Below, piece by piece: positions 10,801 through 22,571 of a stretch of 64,000 bases of DNA. The stretch lies in assembly GCF_032854445.1 (NCBI RefSeq), contig NC_088295.1, positions 67,997,249-68,061,248 on the forward strand, given 5' to 3'. Below the pieces are notes generated by a model. The model was not told the DNA's origin. It worked only from the letters and a program-made list of their open reading frames with translations, and did not search any database. The DNA comes from Liolophura sinensis. Taxonomy: Eukaryota > Mollusca > Polyplacophora > Chitonida > Chitonidae. Both the position numbers and the translations under genes were made by a program. Numbering within the stretch: the stretch's first letter is position 1; each line of letters begins with the position of its first letter.

Positions 10801-11053
10801 GTGACTTTTATTTTTATAACTCCGTTTGTCAGAAGTGAACCGCTTGTTGAGCGATGCATTCCCCTACAGATAGCTAATACAGTACAGAACTATCACATTT
10901 CCCCCCAAGCCTTCTCTGACAGTATACTAACTTTACAAGACCTTGTAGTCATTTGGTATTTCCCTCACACACGTCATGTGCTCCGCAGGTTTTTTCTCGA
11001 GCTGACATTTACCATGGTTGCTAACGCTTTGCTGTTTTTCTTTCCCCTCTTAG
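10801..11053 (+). other. RSK intron 1 (253 bp, phase 0)
   Basis: Short GT-AG intron between start exon and microexon. T-rich second half (tgctgtttttctttcccctcttag). The frame of exon 1 stays open into this intron up to 11061, so retention would give a read-through protein of different sequence. No repeat seen. Confidence 0.85.
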
Positions 11054-11089
11054 GCGGGTAGCACAGAAGACATGCTGGTGGACGAGCAG
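11054..11089 (+). CDS. RPS6KA: RSK exon 2, 36-nt microexon, residues 21-32
   Basis: Short exon between a pyrimidine-rich acceptor (tttcccctcttag) and a donor gtatgg. It encodes AGSTEDMLVDEQ, an acidic stretch equivalent in position to the poorly conserved acidic segment between the RSK N-terminus and the kinase domain. It is exactly twelve codons with phase 0 on both sides, so skipping it would keep the frame. The call rests on strong splice sites, phase and position rather than on conserved residues. Alternative inclusion is possible but not shown. Confidence 0.82.
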
Positions 11090-12418
11090 GTATGGTTTCT
11101 GCCTTTATTCTCACCTGTACACAAGTACACTACACCACATGCATGTATGATTTAGTGTTATTTATCACTTGAAGAATGGAAAATTTTATTAATATAATTA
11201 TAAAGCAGGTGCATATATAGGGAGGCATGTCAAAGGTCAGTAATGACAAGCAATAGGTAGTAATAAGCGATATTACATTTCTCAAATGAAAGCTTTTTGT
11301 TATCTGTGGATGTAATGGATTGTGACAGTCATTATTCTTTAACATTGGCATTAAATGAAGGGAAATATGTTAGTGTTCAGAGTGACATCTCTTGAAGCCG
11401 GCACACATCAGGACATGAACTCGCCCGCAGCACTGGCTAGCAGACGACGAAGTGAAAGACTAACTTAGAAAGGTATATAGGCAGAATGATCATTCAATAG
11501 TGCTTGATATTCTGATAAGTATGCCTGATAATATTGGTACCTGAAAATTATAATGTCTTAGACTAGAGAACAATCTGCAATTTGTGAATGTCAGTACTGC
11601 CTATATGTAGTTTACAGTTGTTATTTTGGAATTATCATTCATTTATGAGATTACACTTTTTGTGACAACTGTGAAAGTTGTTTTTGTGTGACTTTTCAGA
11701 TAAATGTACAGTATTTGAGTCATGTGAATAGGTGTTGAAGAAGAATGTTTAGTTGAGAAACAGTTATTAAGTGACATGCACTGTGACTGTCCTGATGTGT
11801 TCCAAACTCATATAGAAGTCACTCATCAGTGAAACATCTGGTTGAAATAAGCCCAATTTGAGGTCAATGAAAATCTTGCAACATTGACAGGAGTTTGTGA
11901 GTTTGGGTTGACAGATTGAGGGAATGTCTGTCACTTTACAGTGTAAGTCACTAGTTATAAACTGATATCGGAAGGAGGCTTATCCTTTTTCCTTCAGTCG
12001 GTTCATGTATAAATATCAACCGGTACCCCTTGAATTGTTTGGATCCTTTGGTATATGCATCTAAGCATTTAAATACATGTAAATAATAATAAATAGTTGT
12101 CCATGGAAGTCAAATGTAAAAACCAACATAAGATTTTCATGTATATATGCGAACATTGCTTTGCCCAGAGATATATTATGAAGTGTTTACTCACATAAAT
12201 CTGTATATATATATTAATGACACATGGACAAGAAGTTTACCCCAGATGTGGTAGCACCACTGTTTTAATATAAAGGTTTATTGTTGCCCCCAAGTTACTG
12301 TTTATGTTACTGTCTGTGGACAAAGTCATTTGCAGAATTGCATAATGTGACCATTAGGCCACCACTGACAAAAGTACCATGCAGAACATTACCCAACATA
12401 CGTGCATGTTGTACATAT

Positions 12419-12605
12419 TATTTATTTATTCATTTATTTGATTGGTGTTTTACGCCGTACTCAAGAATATTTCAGTTAAGCAACATGCGGATGGTCGTGG
12501 ATTCCCCCGCGCTGTGCCCGATTTCCTCCCACCATAATGCTGGCCGCCGTCGTATCAGTGAAATATTCTTGAGTACGGCATAAAACACCAATCAAATAAA
12601 TAAAT
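12419..12605. mobile_element. Inverted SINE pair (fold-back of two SINE 3' ends)
   Basis: 12419-12476 is the reverse complement of the SINE 3' end (tatttatttattcatttatt, then tttgattggtgttttacgcc); from 12477 a + strand SINE 3' half follows (gcaacatgcggatggtcgtg) to its own tail at 12605. The two ~55-bp ends can pair as a hairpin with about 80 bp of loop. This holds the only minus-oriented piece of this family in the window. Confidence 0.9.
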
Positions 12606-13074
12606 ACATTTACTATCTTTGCAGTACTTGACTGTAGGATCTCTTTATTTTTTGTTTAGCCTATCTATTTACTAGGCAAAGCCAATTACAGTACATTATT
12701 TTTTGAACTGTTAAAACATTTAAGAACATGAAGTATTTTTAGAAACATTCGGCATGCAAGATTGTCTCAAACATTGAAATAGTGCATGGCTTGCATCAGA
12801 TGTTGTAGGTTTGCACTGTGCAACATCTTTTCTGTAAGTTTAGCTCTCATCATTGTCTTAAACTATTACCATTTATTCATGCATGTATGTGTACTGTTTT
12901 TCCTGATGGCCCATGCTGACCAACTTTATTACTGCTTTTTACCAAGAGTCCTGTAGTCCCATACACAGAGGTTGTAGGTTTAAATGCAGCTACCTCTGGC
13001 TTTGGATGTGGCTTTGATTCAGGAGGATTGGCAGGTGCATGTTCATTCACCTGGCTAGGTCTTTTTGACAAGAC

Positions 13075-13166
13075 TGTCCTGGGTTTCTTCTAATATGACA
13101 GCTGTCAGGTATATGAAATGATCTTGAGTACAGTGTGAATCACCAATTAGATCAATAAAAAAAAGA
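13075..13166 (+). mobile_element. Decayed SINE 3' fragment
   Basis: Weakly preserved: tgaaatgatcttgagtacag, then caccaattagatcaataaaa. Recognised only by its end order. Confidence 0.55.
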
Positions 13167-14534
13167 GACAAGTGCAAATAACTATAGCTGCGACGCCCTG
13201 CAGAAAGTCGATGTCATCATGCACAGACGTCCCTTCTTAAGTGGATAGCCCTTGGTAAAAGATTGGATGTCCAAGGTTTGAGTGATTGATACAGTGATTT
13301 ATAGAATGATCATTTATAGATCTGCTGGTCACAGCCAGTAAATTTTTCCTGCTGCATTAGCCTGATGTGCTATACCAAAATGATACACCTCTGAAGGAAA
13401 TATGGTGTTACATGCATGTACATCTTGTGATAAACTTCAGGCTGTCAACAGGTACAAAATAGCATTATTAAAATTATTTCAGATTGCATTTCCTTGTACT
13501 TAACATCACCATTGAATCACCAATTGTAATGCTGAATACTGATTGTAATCAGTGCTGGTTTCACCCCAGCAACCTCATAGCCGGGATACTAAATTACCAA
13601 CAATACATGTCAGGCGCATAGACCACTCAGTCGACGAGTATTGCAAACAGTGTGAGTTATCTGGCTGGAAAGGCGAACATGCTTTACCACTTTCATGATC
13701 AAAATATGACACACCTCCCACAGTTGAATGTACAATTCAATACCTGTTGAGATTGGTTAACACAACAGTCTACTCGTCATTTGGGATTGTATTTTCTGGG
13801 CATACATGTAACACAGATTCTAGTCCTGCAAATTTAACACATATACCATGTTCAAATTAGCTCTAAGCCATGTTCCACAAAGCTGTTGTAAGTTGATCAT
13901 CTGTGAACTTTTGATATTTGGTAAGGTCTAGTTCACAGCTGATTTTTTGCATAACAATTTACTCTCCCAATGTTGAATAAAGCCGGCCTTATAGCGATTC
14001 GATGGGTATACATACCCATAGATTGAAATACTTATGAAGTGTTTTCACCCGTATCCATTTGGATACACATAAAATAGTGTGGCCATAGTTTTAGGGGGAC
14101 GTATACTGTGCTGACCAGTGATGACCAGTATCCGTGTATTCCATAGGGAGTCGAGATTTCAAATTAATTACTCATTTTGTGAGATAATCATTGTAAGATG
14201 TTCAAGGAAATCCTGTAAACATCAAAGCTGTCAGCCTTTTTTGACAGCAACATATAGAATTCTCTGTGATCCCAATTTTTTCGCCACACTATACCTTTAA
14301 AACACATCTAAACATGAAATTGAATTGTCGAGAATTGTGTGGCTCTGGTTATAACCAGCACAAAACACTGACAAAACTTGGACACAGACTGAGATTCTAG
14401 GTGTAGCCCACTTACGTGGATGCCCTGGTTTATGTTTTGTGAATTAAATTAATTCATTCATGGATTGGTGCAATAACGGTGACACATTGAGACCTTACAC
14501 AATAATATCTACTGAAACATGACCAAATCAGAAG

Positions 14535-15110
14535 ATGTTTGTTTTAAACCTACCTTATCCAAAAATACCCAGCAGAGCCCCTTTTATGTTGGCATCCACA
14601 ATTGTGTTACTCTCATTTGGCATGTATCAGAGGCCCCCACAAGAGCCCCTTCTGGTGGCATGGAAAAATAAGGTTCCGGAGATCCCAAAATTTAAAACGA
14701 GGGTAGCCAGGTGTGTGGATACCCTTTCTCTCCCTCAAAACTCTATGGTGGAGAGCATGTAGCTGGGAATATGTTTGTATAATTTCCTGAGCTGTTATGG
14801 AGATCACCTCTGCCAGATGCTGAGAAACCTTTGGTGGATAGAATACATTGTTGTGAAGTGGAAACAATGGTAGTGACACAAGAAAGGGCAGGTGCATTTC
14901 TAAATAGATACAGGGAAGTTGATATAAAACAAAGCTGATATGTTCTATACTTTAAACTTCGTGCAACACAACATGATTTTGGCTCTCCTCATCTTCATGG
15001 ATAAATGTTTCGGACTGTAAATTAGGTCAGAGCTACTGATCTGAGTTGAGACTCAATTTGGGTGCTTACACTTTTCATACTTTTAGACAAGCATGTACAT
15101 TGAATGATGT
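14535..15110. repeat. Dispersed repeat, copy 1 (related to 23610-24175)
   Basis: Shared ordered words with the second region: cccccacaagagccccttct against gcccacttgagccccttgtt; gatacagggaagttgatata against catacagggaagttcatata; then aacttcgtgcaa, tgtaaattaggt, gatctgagttgag. The match is patchy, so both are old copies of an unknown element. Confidence 0.6.
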
Positions 15111-15568
15111 ATTGAAGACAGAATAAATATTTGATCCTTCAGATGAAGGAAGAATCCTCTAAATCTCACAAAGTTTAATTAGATTTAGGAAGTTTAGGAA
15201 AATGGAAGACCTACCTACCTTGTTTTGTTATAAAATGCTGGTAACATCAAACAAACAATATTTTAATTTTGGCCTAGTATTAAAAATGATATCTGCGCTT
15301 GTAATCAGCATTGTTTTGTGAATTTGTACATCCGTTTGTGAAATTGTTGATTTTTCGAACATTGGTTTTTGCATTTTGTTTAAAGCAATGTTGAATTTTT
15401 GACATTGGATTTTATCATTATGTAGTCTAGTGTTTTGGGCATGATGCAAACCTGGATTTAAGGCGGTACCAGCATATGTATTTGCAGTTAAGTTTCACAT
15501 TTCAGATTGTAAGAAATGGGGCAGATAATTTGTTGAAGCCAACATTTTGCAGCTCCTCTGCAAGGTGT

Positions 15569-15695
15569 AGGGCCCTGTTTCACAAAGCACACGTTATATG
15601 CACTTACCTTCTATGGCAACCAGTATTGTACATGTAGGTATTATGTCGCCATTACATGAGAGGAGCTCTGCGTGCGCTTTGTGAAACGGCGCCCT
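15569..15695. mobile_element. MITE-like fold-back, 'gtttcacaaagc' ends
   Basis: Ends agggccctgtttcacaaagc and the inverted gctttgtgaaacggcgccct, about 25-bp imperfect inverted repeats around a ~75-bp core containing ctatggcaaccagtattgta. Related single-ended fragments occur at 35825-35900, 52385-52470 and 55085-55200. Confidence 0.75.
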
Positions 15696-15787
15696 GGTCA
15701 CTAAATTTAAAGGAGACGTTTTAGATACTTAGCATCCACCTGTACATGTATCTGTACAGCAGCAAATATTGGTTGTTTTAACATGCT

Positions 15788-16054
15788 AGGGGCCTCCGTG
15801 GATCAGTCGGTTAGTGCGCTAGCGCAGTGTTATGACCAAGGAGCCTCTCACCAATGCGGTCGCTGTGAGTTCAAGTCCAGCTCGTGCTGGCTTCCTCTCC
15901 GGCCGTAAGTGGGAAGGTCTGCCAGCAACCTGCAGATGATCATGGGTTTCCCCCGGGCTGTGCCCGGTTTCCGCCCACCATAATGCTGGCCGCCGTCGTA
16001 TAAGTGAAATATTCTTGAGTACGGCGTAAAACACCAATCAAATAAATAAATAAA
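15788..16054 (+). mobile_element. Full-length tRNA-derived SINE with 12-bp target duplication
   Basis: Best-preserved reference copy, about 267 bp. Head has pol III-like boxes: A-box region tggatcagtcgg and B-box-like gagttcaagtcc. Body includes ctggcttcctctccggccg and caccataatgctggccgccg; 3' end is gagtacggcgtaaaacacc then (aaat)n. Flanked by identical ttttaacatgct at 15776-15787 and 16055-16066, showing target-primed insertion. The 3' end differs from the LINE at 2.6-5.4 kb, so its mobilising partner is not evident here. Confidence 0.94.
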
Positions 16055-18117
16055 TTTTAACATGCTGAACAGGGTGCTTATACAGGTACTAGGATTTTCA
16101 CTTGGATCATAATGTAGTGTGAACAACGACTTACTGCACTGCAAATAATTTATGTGCAAATGCTTGACTCCACCGACATTGTAACTGCCTCTATTAAAGT
16201 GAAAGACGGCACCTGTCCACTGAGAGACTACCATCCAAGTATCTTAAACTGGCATTAAATATTTTTTCAGATTTTTGTCAACCCAGCTAAATTTTAGTGA
16301 AATTTCAACTTGACACAGCTTCAGCACATCTCGGTTAGCGAGGGCAAGATGACATAACATTTACTCAACATAACGTTGCTCTCCAATGTCAAAGGTAGTT
16401 TCTGTATAATAGTGTAAGCAGTAGCCTATGACAGATGAAAGTTGGGAACTTCGGTGATGAAGACCCAAGTGATAAATATATCTTTGTTGGAAGTCGGACA
16501 TACTGGAAGAATGTTTCTTCCACTGCTTGAACTGTTGATACTGCAGACCTGCTACAAGGCATTTCAGGGATCCTATTTCAGTAACCTAGCTGCAGATGCA
16601 CGGCATGTTTACAAAATCACAATAGGGTCATTGTACAACTAGATTCATGCTTAATTCTGAAACAAATGGAAATAAATCTAAGCACCCCTGAGGCATTCAA
16701 CTATGGGTGGCTTTGTAGAGATGGCTTCTAAGATGAGATCAGTGCTGACCTATTTATCGTGGACGTGAGAAAAAGCACCTTGGCTTGAATACAGAGTTCC
16801 AATCATTTTACTGTGTTTTATAAAAGAGAACAGGAAGAAAAACATCCCTTGTATGCGAGAAAGAGCAAAATTTAAATTCTTCAGTTGTAATAGATTCAGA
16901 GAAAAAAAATTATATCATAGGTTTTTAATTAATTTTAAGCCTTTTCTGGTCTTCTCATTCTAAACCTTCGGCATCCCTAATGAATTTTGCACCGACTCTG
17001 ATATTCGTTATTTAGAAACTGCTGACTAAACGCTGAAATGCACGATAACAAATGTATTTGGGGAGACGAATGTGGTTTGGGCCAAGACGGTATGCTAATG
17101 TCTGACATAATTTGTGATACCATCGTTGAAGATTACACGGCTTGTTAATCAACAGGTAAACCTGCTTTTGATTTAAATATGGTTTAGCCAGGTGCTGTCT
17201 TGTCCTTTAAAGAGTATGTACAGGTGGTTGTCTCTGTCCACGGCACTTTGGATAAGGCTAGTCTGGTTGGTCTGTTCAAGGTGCTAATAGCCTTTTCAAG
17301 CCCTGGTGGTCATGCTTTTGTCACCATTGAGTTGTGGGACTTGTTACTTGGTCCTGAGAGATTAAGGAAATCTCTTTTGTTGGATTACATTCTCTGTAGT
17401 TGTATGCAGTCTCTGTGACATTGGTGAAATGCGTTATAACAAAGAACAGAATGGAGTAGGAACATAATTGTAGGTAATAGTGTAGTTTGAGAGACTTTGG
17501 TGTATATTATGAAGAGAAAAGAATATTGTAGCAACGGTACCATACCAGCTGTAATATGAAGTAAATAATATAAAATCCTGCCCCAAGAACTGCATTTTTA
17601 GAGGCCAATAAATGTCTTAAATATTACTTTTGGTGGTGACATTTTCTTATATCAGTATAACTCTCAAAATGCCCAACTTTGTCAAGGATGAAAATTTAGG
17701 TAATTTACCCACACATGCATGCTAGAAGGTGTTGTGGAGGCATAGGAGAACTGGACAGTTTGGTAACAATGTCATATTAAGTGTAATATATTCACCTTTG
17801 TTAGTCAGAGTCAAATAGAGAGACTGGATAGGAAGTGACTGTGCAGTACTAAGTACTACAAACTTAGAAAGACATACAGACAAATTTGATATGTTAACAA
17901 CTCTGCAGTAGTATAGAGTGTAATGGGATATACATGTATTCAGCAAGGCAATTACTCAGTCAAGTGGTCAACTGATTAGGGTCCATGTATTATCAGAATA
18001 AAACTAAGTGTAATGTGCTCTGTGAGATGTTTTTGAAGTTGGGAATACTGGGATCAAACCCACTTCTGGTCATACCAAAGACCAAAAATTGGTAATTGTT
18101 GCTGCCTCGCTTGGCGG

Positions 18118-18325
18118 TCAATACTGAGAGGTTAGAGCAATGAAAGAAGACTGGTTGGCCTGGCGTCATTATGTGATTGGGTGATGTATCCTGTTTGGTG
18201 TCTTTGACATGATACTTCAGTGGAGGTGACTCACCCTACCACAAGACACAGTATATGTATACACGCCTAACGACTCTTCGCTGCCATAGGACTGAAAAAT
18301 TGTTAAGTACAATGTAAAACTCTCT
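18118..18325 (+). mobile_element. SINE-like family 2, second copy
   Basis: caatactgagaggttagagc, agactggttggcctggcgtc, tacttcagtggaggtgactc, cacgcctaacgactcttcgc, ggactgaaaaattgttaagt. Aligns along its length with 60-296, with scattered differences. Confidence 0.75.
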
Positions 18326-18802
18326 GGATACTGATAGACATACTCAGTGAGGCATTGATGAATCTAGTTCAAATGGAGGACTAGATAGCCTTAGGGAATC
18401 ATCTGTGCAGTATTAACTTGAAGTACACTGTATACAGATAGACCTGGGTGAAGCACATTCAAGTGAACTGGGCTAGGTTCATATTCAGTTTAGTAACAAT
18501 GTGGATAGGGTATTAGAGGTATAGTATGTAATGTAGCACTGGGAAATTGGTGAAACCTTTTTTGCATGGAGATGGCATAGCCACAGTACAGTCCTGAGTT
18601 GAAGCATTAAGTTAAGAGTGTACAGTAAGGCGTACATGCTTTTAGTGAGACATTCCTGAATTGTGTTCAACAGTGGTCTGGATAAGATTACAGTACAGAC
18701 TAAATGGCGTGTGATATTCAGCAGCTTTGTTAGACATTTATGAACCACAGTCACACATTATGTTTGCCTGGAGAGGGTAGCTACAAGAGTTTGAAACCTT
18801 CT

Positions 18803-19390
18803 TTAACCATATTCATATGTTGGCCTGAATAGGATAACAGTAAAGTACAGAATGTGATATTCTTGAACTATGTGGGGCATCTGTGAACCACATTTATATG
18901 TTGGCCTGAATAGGTGATAACAGTAAAGTACAGAATATTATATTCTTGAACCACATCCATATGTTGGCATGAATGGGACAACAGTAAAGTACATAATGTG
19001 ATATTGATGAACCACATTCATATGTTGGCTTGAACAGAATAACAGTGAAGTACAGAATGCGATATTTGTGAACCACATCCATATTTTGGCATGAATGGGA
19101 TAACAGTAAAGTACATAATGTGATATCCTTGAACCACATCCATATGTTGGCAGGAATGGGATAACAGTAAAGTACATAATGTGATATCCTTGAACCACAT
19201 CCATATGTTGGCAGGAATGGGATAACAGTAAAGTACATAATGTGATATCCTTGAACCACATCCATATGTTGGCAGGAATGGGATAACAGTGAAGTACAGA
19301 ACGTGATATTCATGAACCACATTCATATATTGGCCTGAATAGGATAACAGCAAAGTACAGAATGTGATATTCTTGAACTACACTGTAAGT
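18803..19390 (+). repeat. 61-bp minisatellite, nine units
   Basis: The anchor ttggc(c/a/t) recurs at 18820, 18901, 18964, 19025, 19086, 19147, 19208, 19269 and 19330. The six intervals from 18964 to 19330 are each exactly 61 bp. Unit core: gaatgggataacagtaaagt, acataatgtgatatccttga, accacatccatatg. Central units are nearly identical and outer units decayed, as in arrays that homogenise from the middle. Similar, very decayed words extend outwards to roughly 18320 and 19680. Confidence 0.93.
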
Positions 19391-19689
19391 GGGACATTCT
19401 TGAAATGCATTGGGCTGGACAAAGTGACTGATACAATTCAGAAAATCTCACATTAATGAATTTATTGAGATATTAGCCACATTTGAATGCTGGGTTGAAG
19501 AGCATATCAGTGTATGACAACACAGAGTATATTGAACTCCACTAAATCAGAATGGATAGTGAAGCTCCAGTACAGTAATAGGGGAAACCTTTGTAGCTGG
19601 ATGTCTGGATAGGGTAACAACAGAACAGTGACTGTTGATATTGGGACACATTCAAATGGAAGACTATTGTAATTCTCCAACCTACTTGC

Positions 19690-19865
19690 ATGTTTACAGG
19701 GTGTTCATTCAAGCACATTTTGAAGGTATTGTTCTGTGTTGACTGATAAAATTATACTTTATGTGAAGCATGTGCAGCCAATGTGGTTCGTCTTCCCTAA
19801 AAGTGTGTATAAGTTACATTGATAGTAGCTCTTTCATACGTGAATAGGTTAAGGAGTTAGGGGAG
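19690..19865. repeat. Dispersed repeat, copy 2 (related to 8450-8640)
   Basis: Shows tctgtgttgactgataaaat and downstream words parallel to the copy upstream of RSK; it directly follows the decayed flank of the 61-bp minisatellite. Confidence 0.65.
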
Positions 19866-20145
19866 TTAGGGTAGATGTACATTGTGGCAGTGATATTGTA
19901 CAATTCAGTGTAAGAAATTCATGAACAGTATTAGGCGATTACAAACCCTTGTTACATGGGATTTTCATATCTTGTCCATCACTTCATTACAACAGGGGAG
20001 CTGCCTTATATTTAGCCCCCATGACCGACTTCACTTTAGATATATCAAGTCATCTACATTGGCCTAACTTGATCAGAGCACAGGACTCATGGGAGATCAA
20101 CCTATAAATATTCTAACCGCTAACATTGCATAAATTCCGGGTAAC

Positions 20146-20196
20146 TCCAACAAAAGACACAAAGCGATGATACAAGCTTGTATCTTTTGTTGGGAG
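20146..20196. repeat. Short perfect-type hairpin
   Basis: tccaacaaaagacacaa pairs with ttgtatcttttgttggga, arms of about 17 bp with one mismatch and one bulge, around a short loop. Confidence 0.6.
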
Positions 20197-20439
20197 ATAC
20201 CACAATACTCTAGTTTATGAAGCTTATCAGTGGAAATGGAAGTAGCATAAATTTATAATCAGTATTAGAGTTCTGCTTAAAGGAGAAGAAAGCTTAAAAA
20301 CATGTCACTATGGGCTGAAAAGAGCACATTTTTCCTGTCTGGTGGTGCCTGCTGCATAATTTTACAATTATTGTTTCCTCCATCTTTAACACCTTGTAAT
20401 TGCTTGGGGTTTGTTGCCTCTCAGCCAGTGAGAGTCATT

Positions 20440-20700
20440 AAAACTGCCGGCTTGCTCATATAAACTCAGAACCTGCATCCAACATTCCGGTTTCCCGATC
20501 GTCAAGCGGAAAACGAACTGTTCTGTTCGCTACCTTTAGGGAAGAAGAGTTCTACCGAAAATGTACGAAGTGCACTTCAGAGGTTTCCGACGGCAATTCT
20601 CCTAACACAGTAGACGTCGGGACTAGTTCTTAGGCAAAATGGAGTCACCAACAGCAGATTTTGGCGCTGACTTTATTTATGATTTATCATCTTGAGGTAC
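20440..20700. other. CpG-rich island inside intron 2, possible alternative promoter or first exon
   Basis: In a CpG-poor intron this ~250-bp stretch is dense in CpG (ccgatcgtcaagcgg, ccgacggc, gacgtcgg). Near its end an ATG (20639) opens 18 codons (MESPTADFGADF...) and stops at TGA just before a donor-like g|gtacat (20695). That frame cannot be a coding alternative first exon, but a non-coding alternative first exon leading into exon 3 remains possible. No homology recognised. Confidence 0.35.
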
Positions 20701-22571
20701 ATTTTAGAATTTTTTTATGGCATGCACCTGTGAGGAAATGCATACTCTTTTCATTAGTATTTGTTTGTAATTTAAGCTTTCTTCTCCATTGACATCAAAC
20801 TTGTCAATCAAGGAATAGGTGTTTTGTCAAGTTACTTAGTCAATTATAGACACATGTTTGCATGGATGACATATTTGATACATCGTCGGTGCTGCTGGGA
20901 CTCCATTTAGATATTGGCATATGTCATAAAAAACTTAGTAGTTACATGTATGTAGACTTTGTCAGAATAGATATGTATACATGTATATGTAGGTGTAAAA
21001 AGCGTAAGTGTTAGTTCAAGTACATGTACTTGATAATGTTGGTGTATGTCATGTAAGTAGGGTGGCAACTTTTCAGCCAGGGGAGCATTACTCTAGTGTA
21101 CCATTGTCTGTGAGGAAATGTATCATTGTGCCAGGCAAGTGCGGGCACTTAAGGGGATATTGCGTGGTTCACATACATATGGGCTCACTTTTGCTGTGTT
21201 TCTGAGGACATAACATTGTCACCTACCACTCACACAATAAATGTGTGGTCTGTAAATTCTCAGTTGTGTCGCAGATGATGGTGGACTTAAAACAGGGCAC
21301 TGGTCTGGTGCATGGGTTAAGGCTTCTCTACCCTATAAACTAGGTCAGATCGACCCGCCTACTCACATTCCTGTAGATCTACCTGTACAGAATGTAGGGT
21401 ACCACCTTTAGGCATGTGAGGGGGTATGGTGTATGGTGTGTACATGGTGTTTGCCAGGCCAGAACCTATCCAAACTGAAGGGAACTCTTTTGTGTTATTA
21501 CGTGTGCTACACCGATAATTATTGTCTGACATGTGTCTAATATTTCTCCTTTTCGGTTACGCTGTTAGAACACTGTTTCAGGCAATAAAATCACAGATTT
21601 GTATGATTATAGCTGATGTTTGTAACGGATGCATTACTGTATTGATAATCTTCATATTTTTACCAATGTGCTCCTGCCATTTACATGTACATTCCGGTAT
21701 AAATACATACATCTTACTAAAAGATGTCAGGGATCTTTTAAATACAAAGATTTCAGTTCATTTCTTTTGTATGTACTTGTGCATGTTTTACCAGAAATTT
21801 GACTACATCTACTTTGTATGGATTTGCATTATGTTAAGTGGAAAAATGTACTCGTTTGGAAATAAGATAAATGACAAAATGCTTAATTTTGTTTAATTTT
21901 GTTAAGTCGCAAAAATGAAAATGTTTACAGAAGCTATTAATTTTTTACATGTCTCTGTTTTGTTCAGCTGTCAGTCTTTGCTATGCTTCCGTTTACCGGT
22001 AAATACTGGTACATGTACATTTACTGGCAGAAATTAGGACGGATCATTAAAATCTAGGTAGTCTGTAACATGGACTGGAAAAAAAAAAATGAACATAGTT
22101 GAATAGGCTTGCCTATCAAGCTAACAAAAATATTTTAATAAAAGCTAAAACCTGTTTAACACTGGCGTGTATTTGATGATCTGTCAATCCAGGCAGTGAG
22201 AGGACCTATGAAGTTGTTGATGCTGCATGGTCTGTGATACCTGCTCTTCATGGGTGATTGAAAATATGCGTAGTGCTTTCCCTTTGTGGTCTCTATAAAT
22301 AGACCATTTGCAAAGCTACGTGTACATATATGACAAAGCTAGCTGGTTCTCTCCCCTGATGTCAGGTGGCGCTAATCGTTTTCGTTTTGAAGACTCGCAG
22401 ATTTTACATTATCAGTTCCAGTGAACTTCGGTCTATTACCTCAAATTCAGTTCACAAGGCAAGTCGAATTTGGAAACAGACTATTGGATCAGTCCTCATG
22501 CTAAATATGCTGACACGGCTGGAAAGCCGGTCAACTTTTCTCTGAGTGGTGGCCCACTTTCGAAAGAAAGT

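Noticed and set aside
10801-11061. Reading of exon 1 on through intron 1
   Set aside because: The sequence after residue 20 has no RSK similarity and the gtgact donor plus the next acceptor restore the family order.
12281-12583. 100-codon frame over the inverted SINE pair
   Set aside because: Most of it is SINE sequence, which gives similar spurious frames in several other copies.
17200-17418. 72-codon + strand frame, considered as an extra exon
   Set aside because: No acceptor or donor in suitable phase and no known motif.
18894-19353. Three overlapping minus-strand open frames of 107-142 codons with a repetitive Cys/His/Met-rich peptide
   Set aside because: They arise because a 61-bp stop-poor unit is read successively in all three frames; no start, domain or codon bias supports a gene.
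18803-19390. Regular repeats that could suggest a CRISPR array
   Set aside because: Units are contiguous minisatellite copies without unique spacers, in an animal intron.
20639-20695. Alternative RSK start MESPTADFGADF
   Set aside because: The frame meets TGA before the donor-like site, so it cannot join exon 3 in frame.
21522-21896. 124-codon hydrophobic + strand frame
   Set aside because: AT-rich sequence gives Ile/Phe/Leu-rich peptides by chance; no start context or homologous motif.
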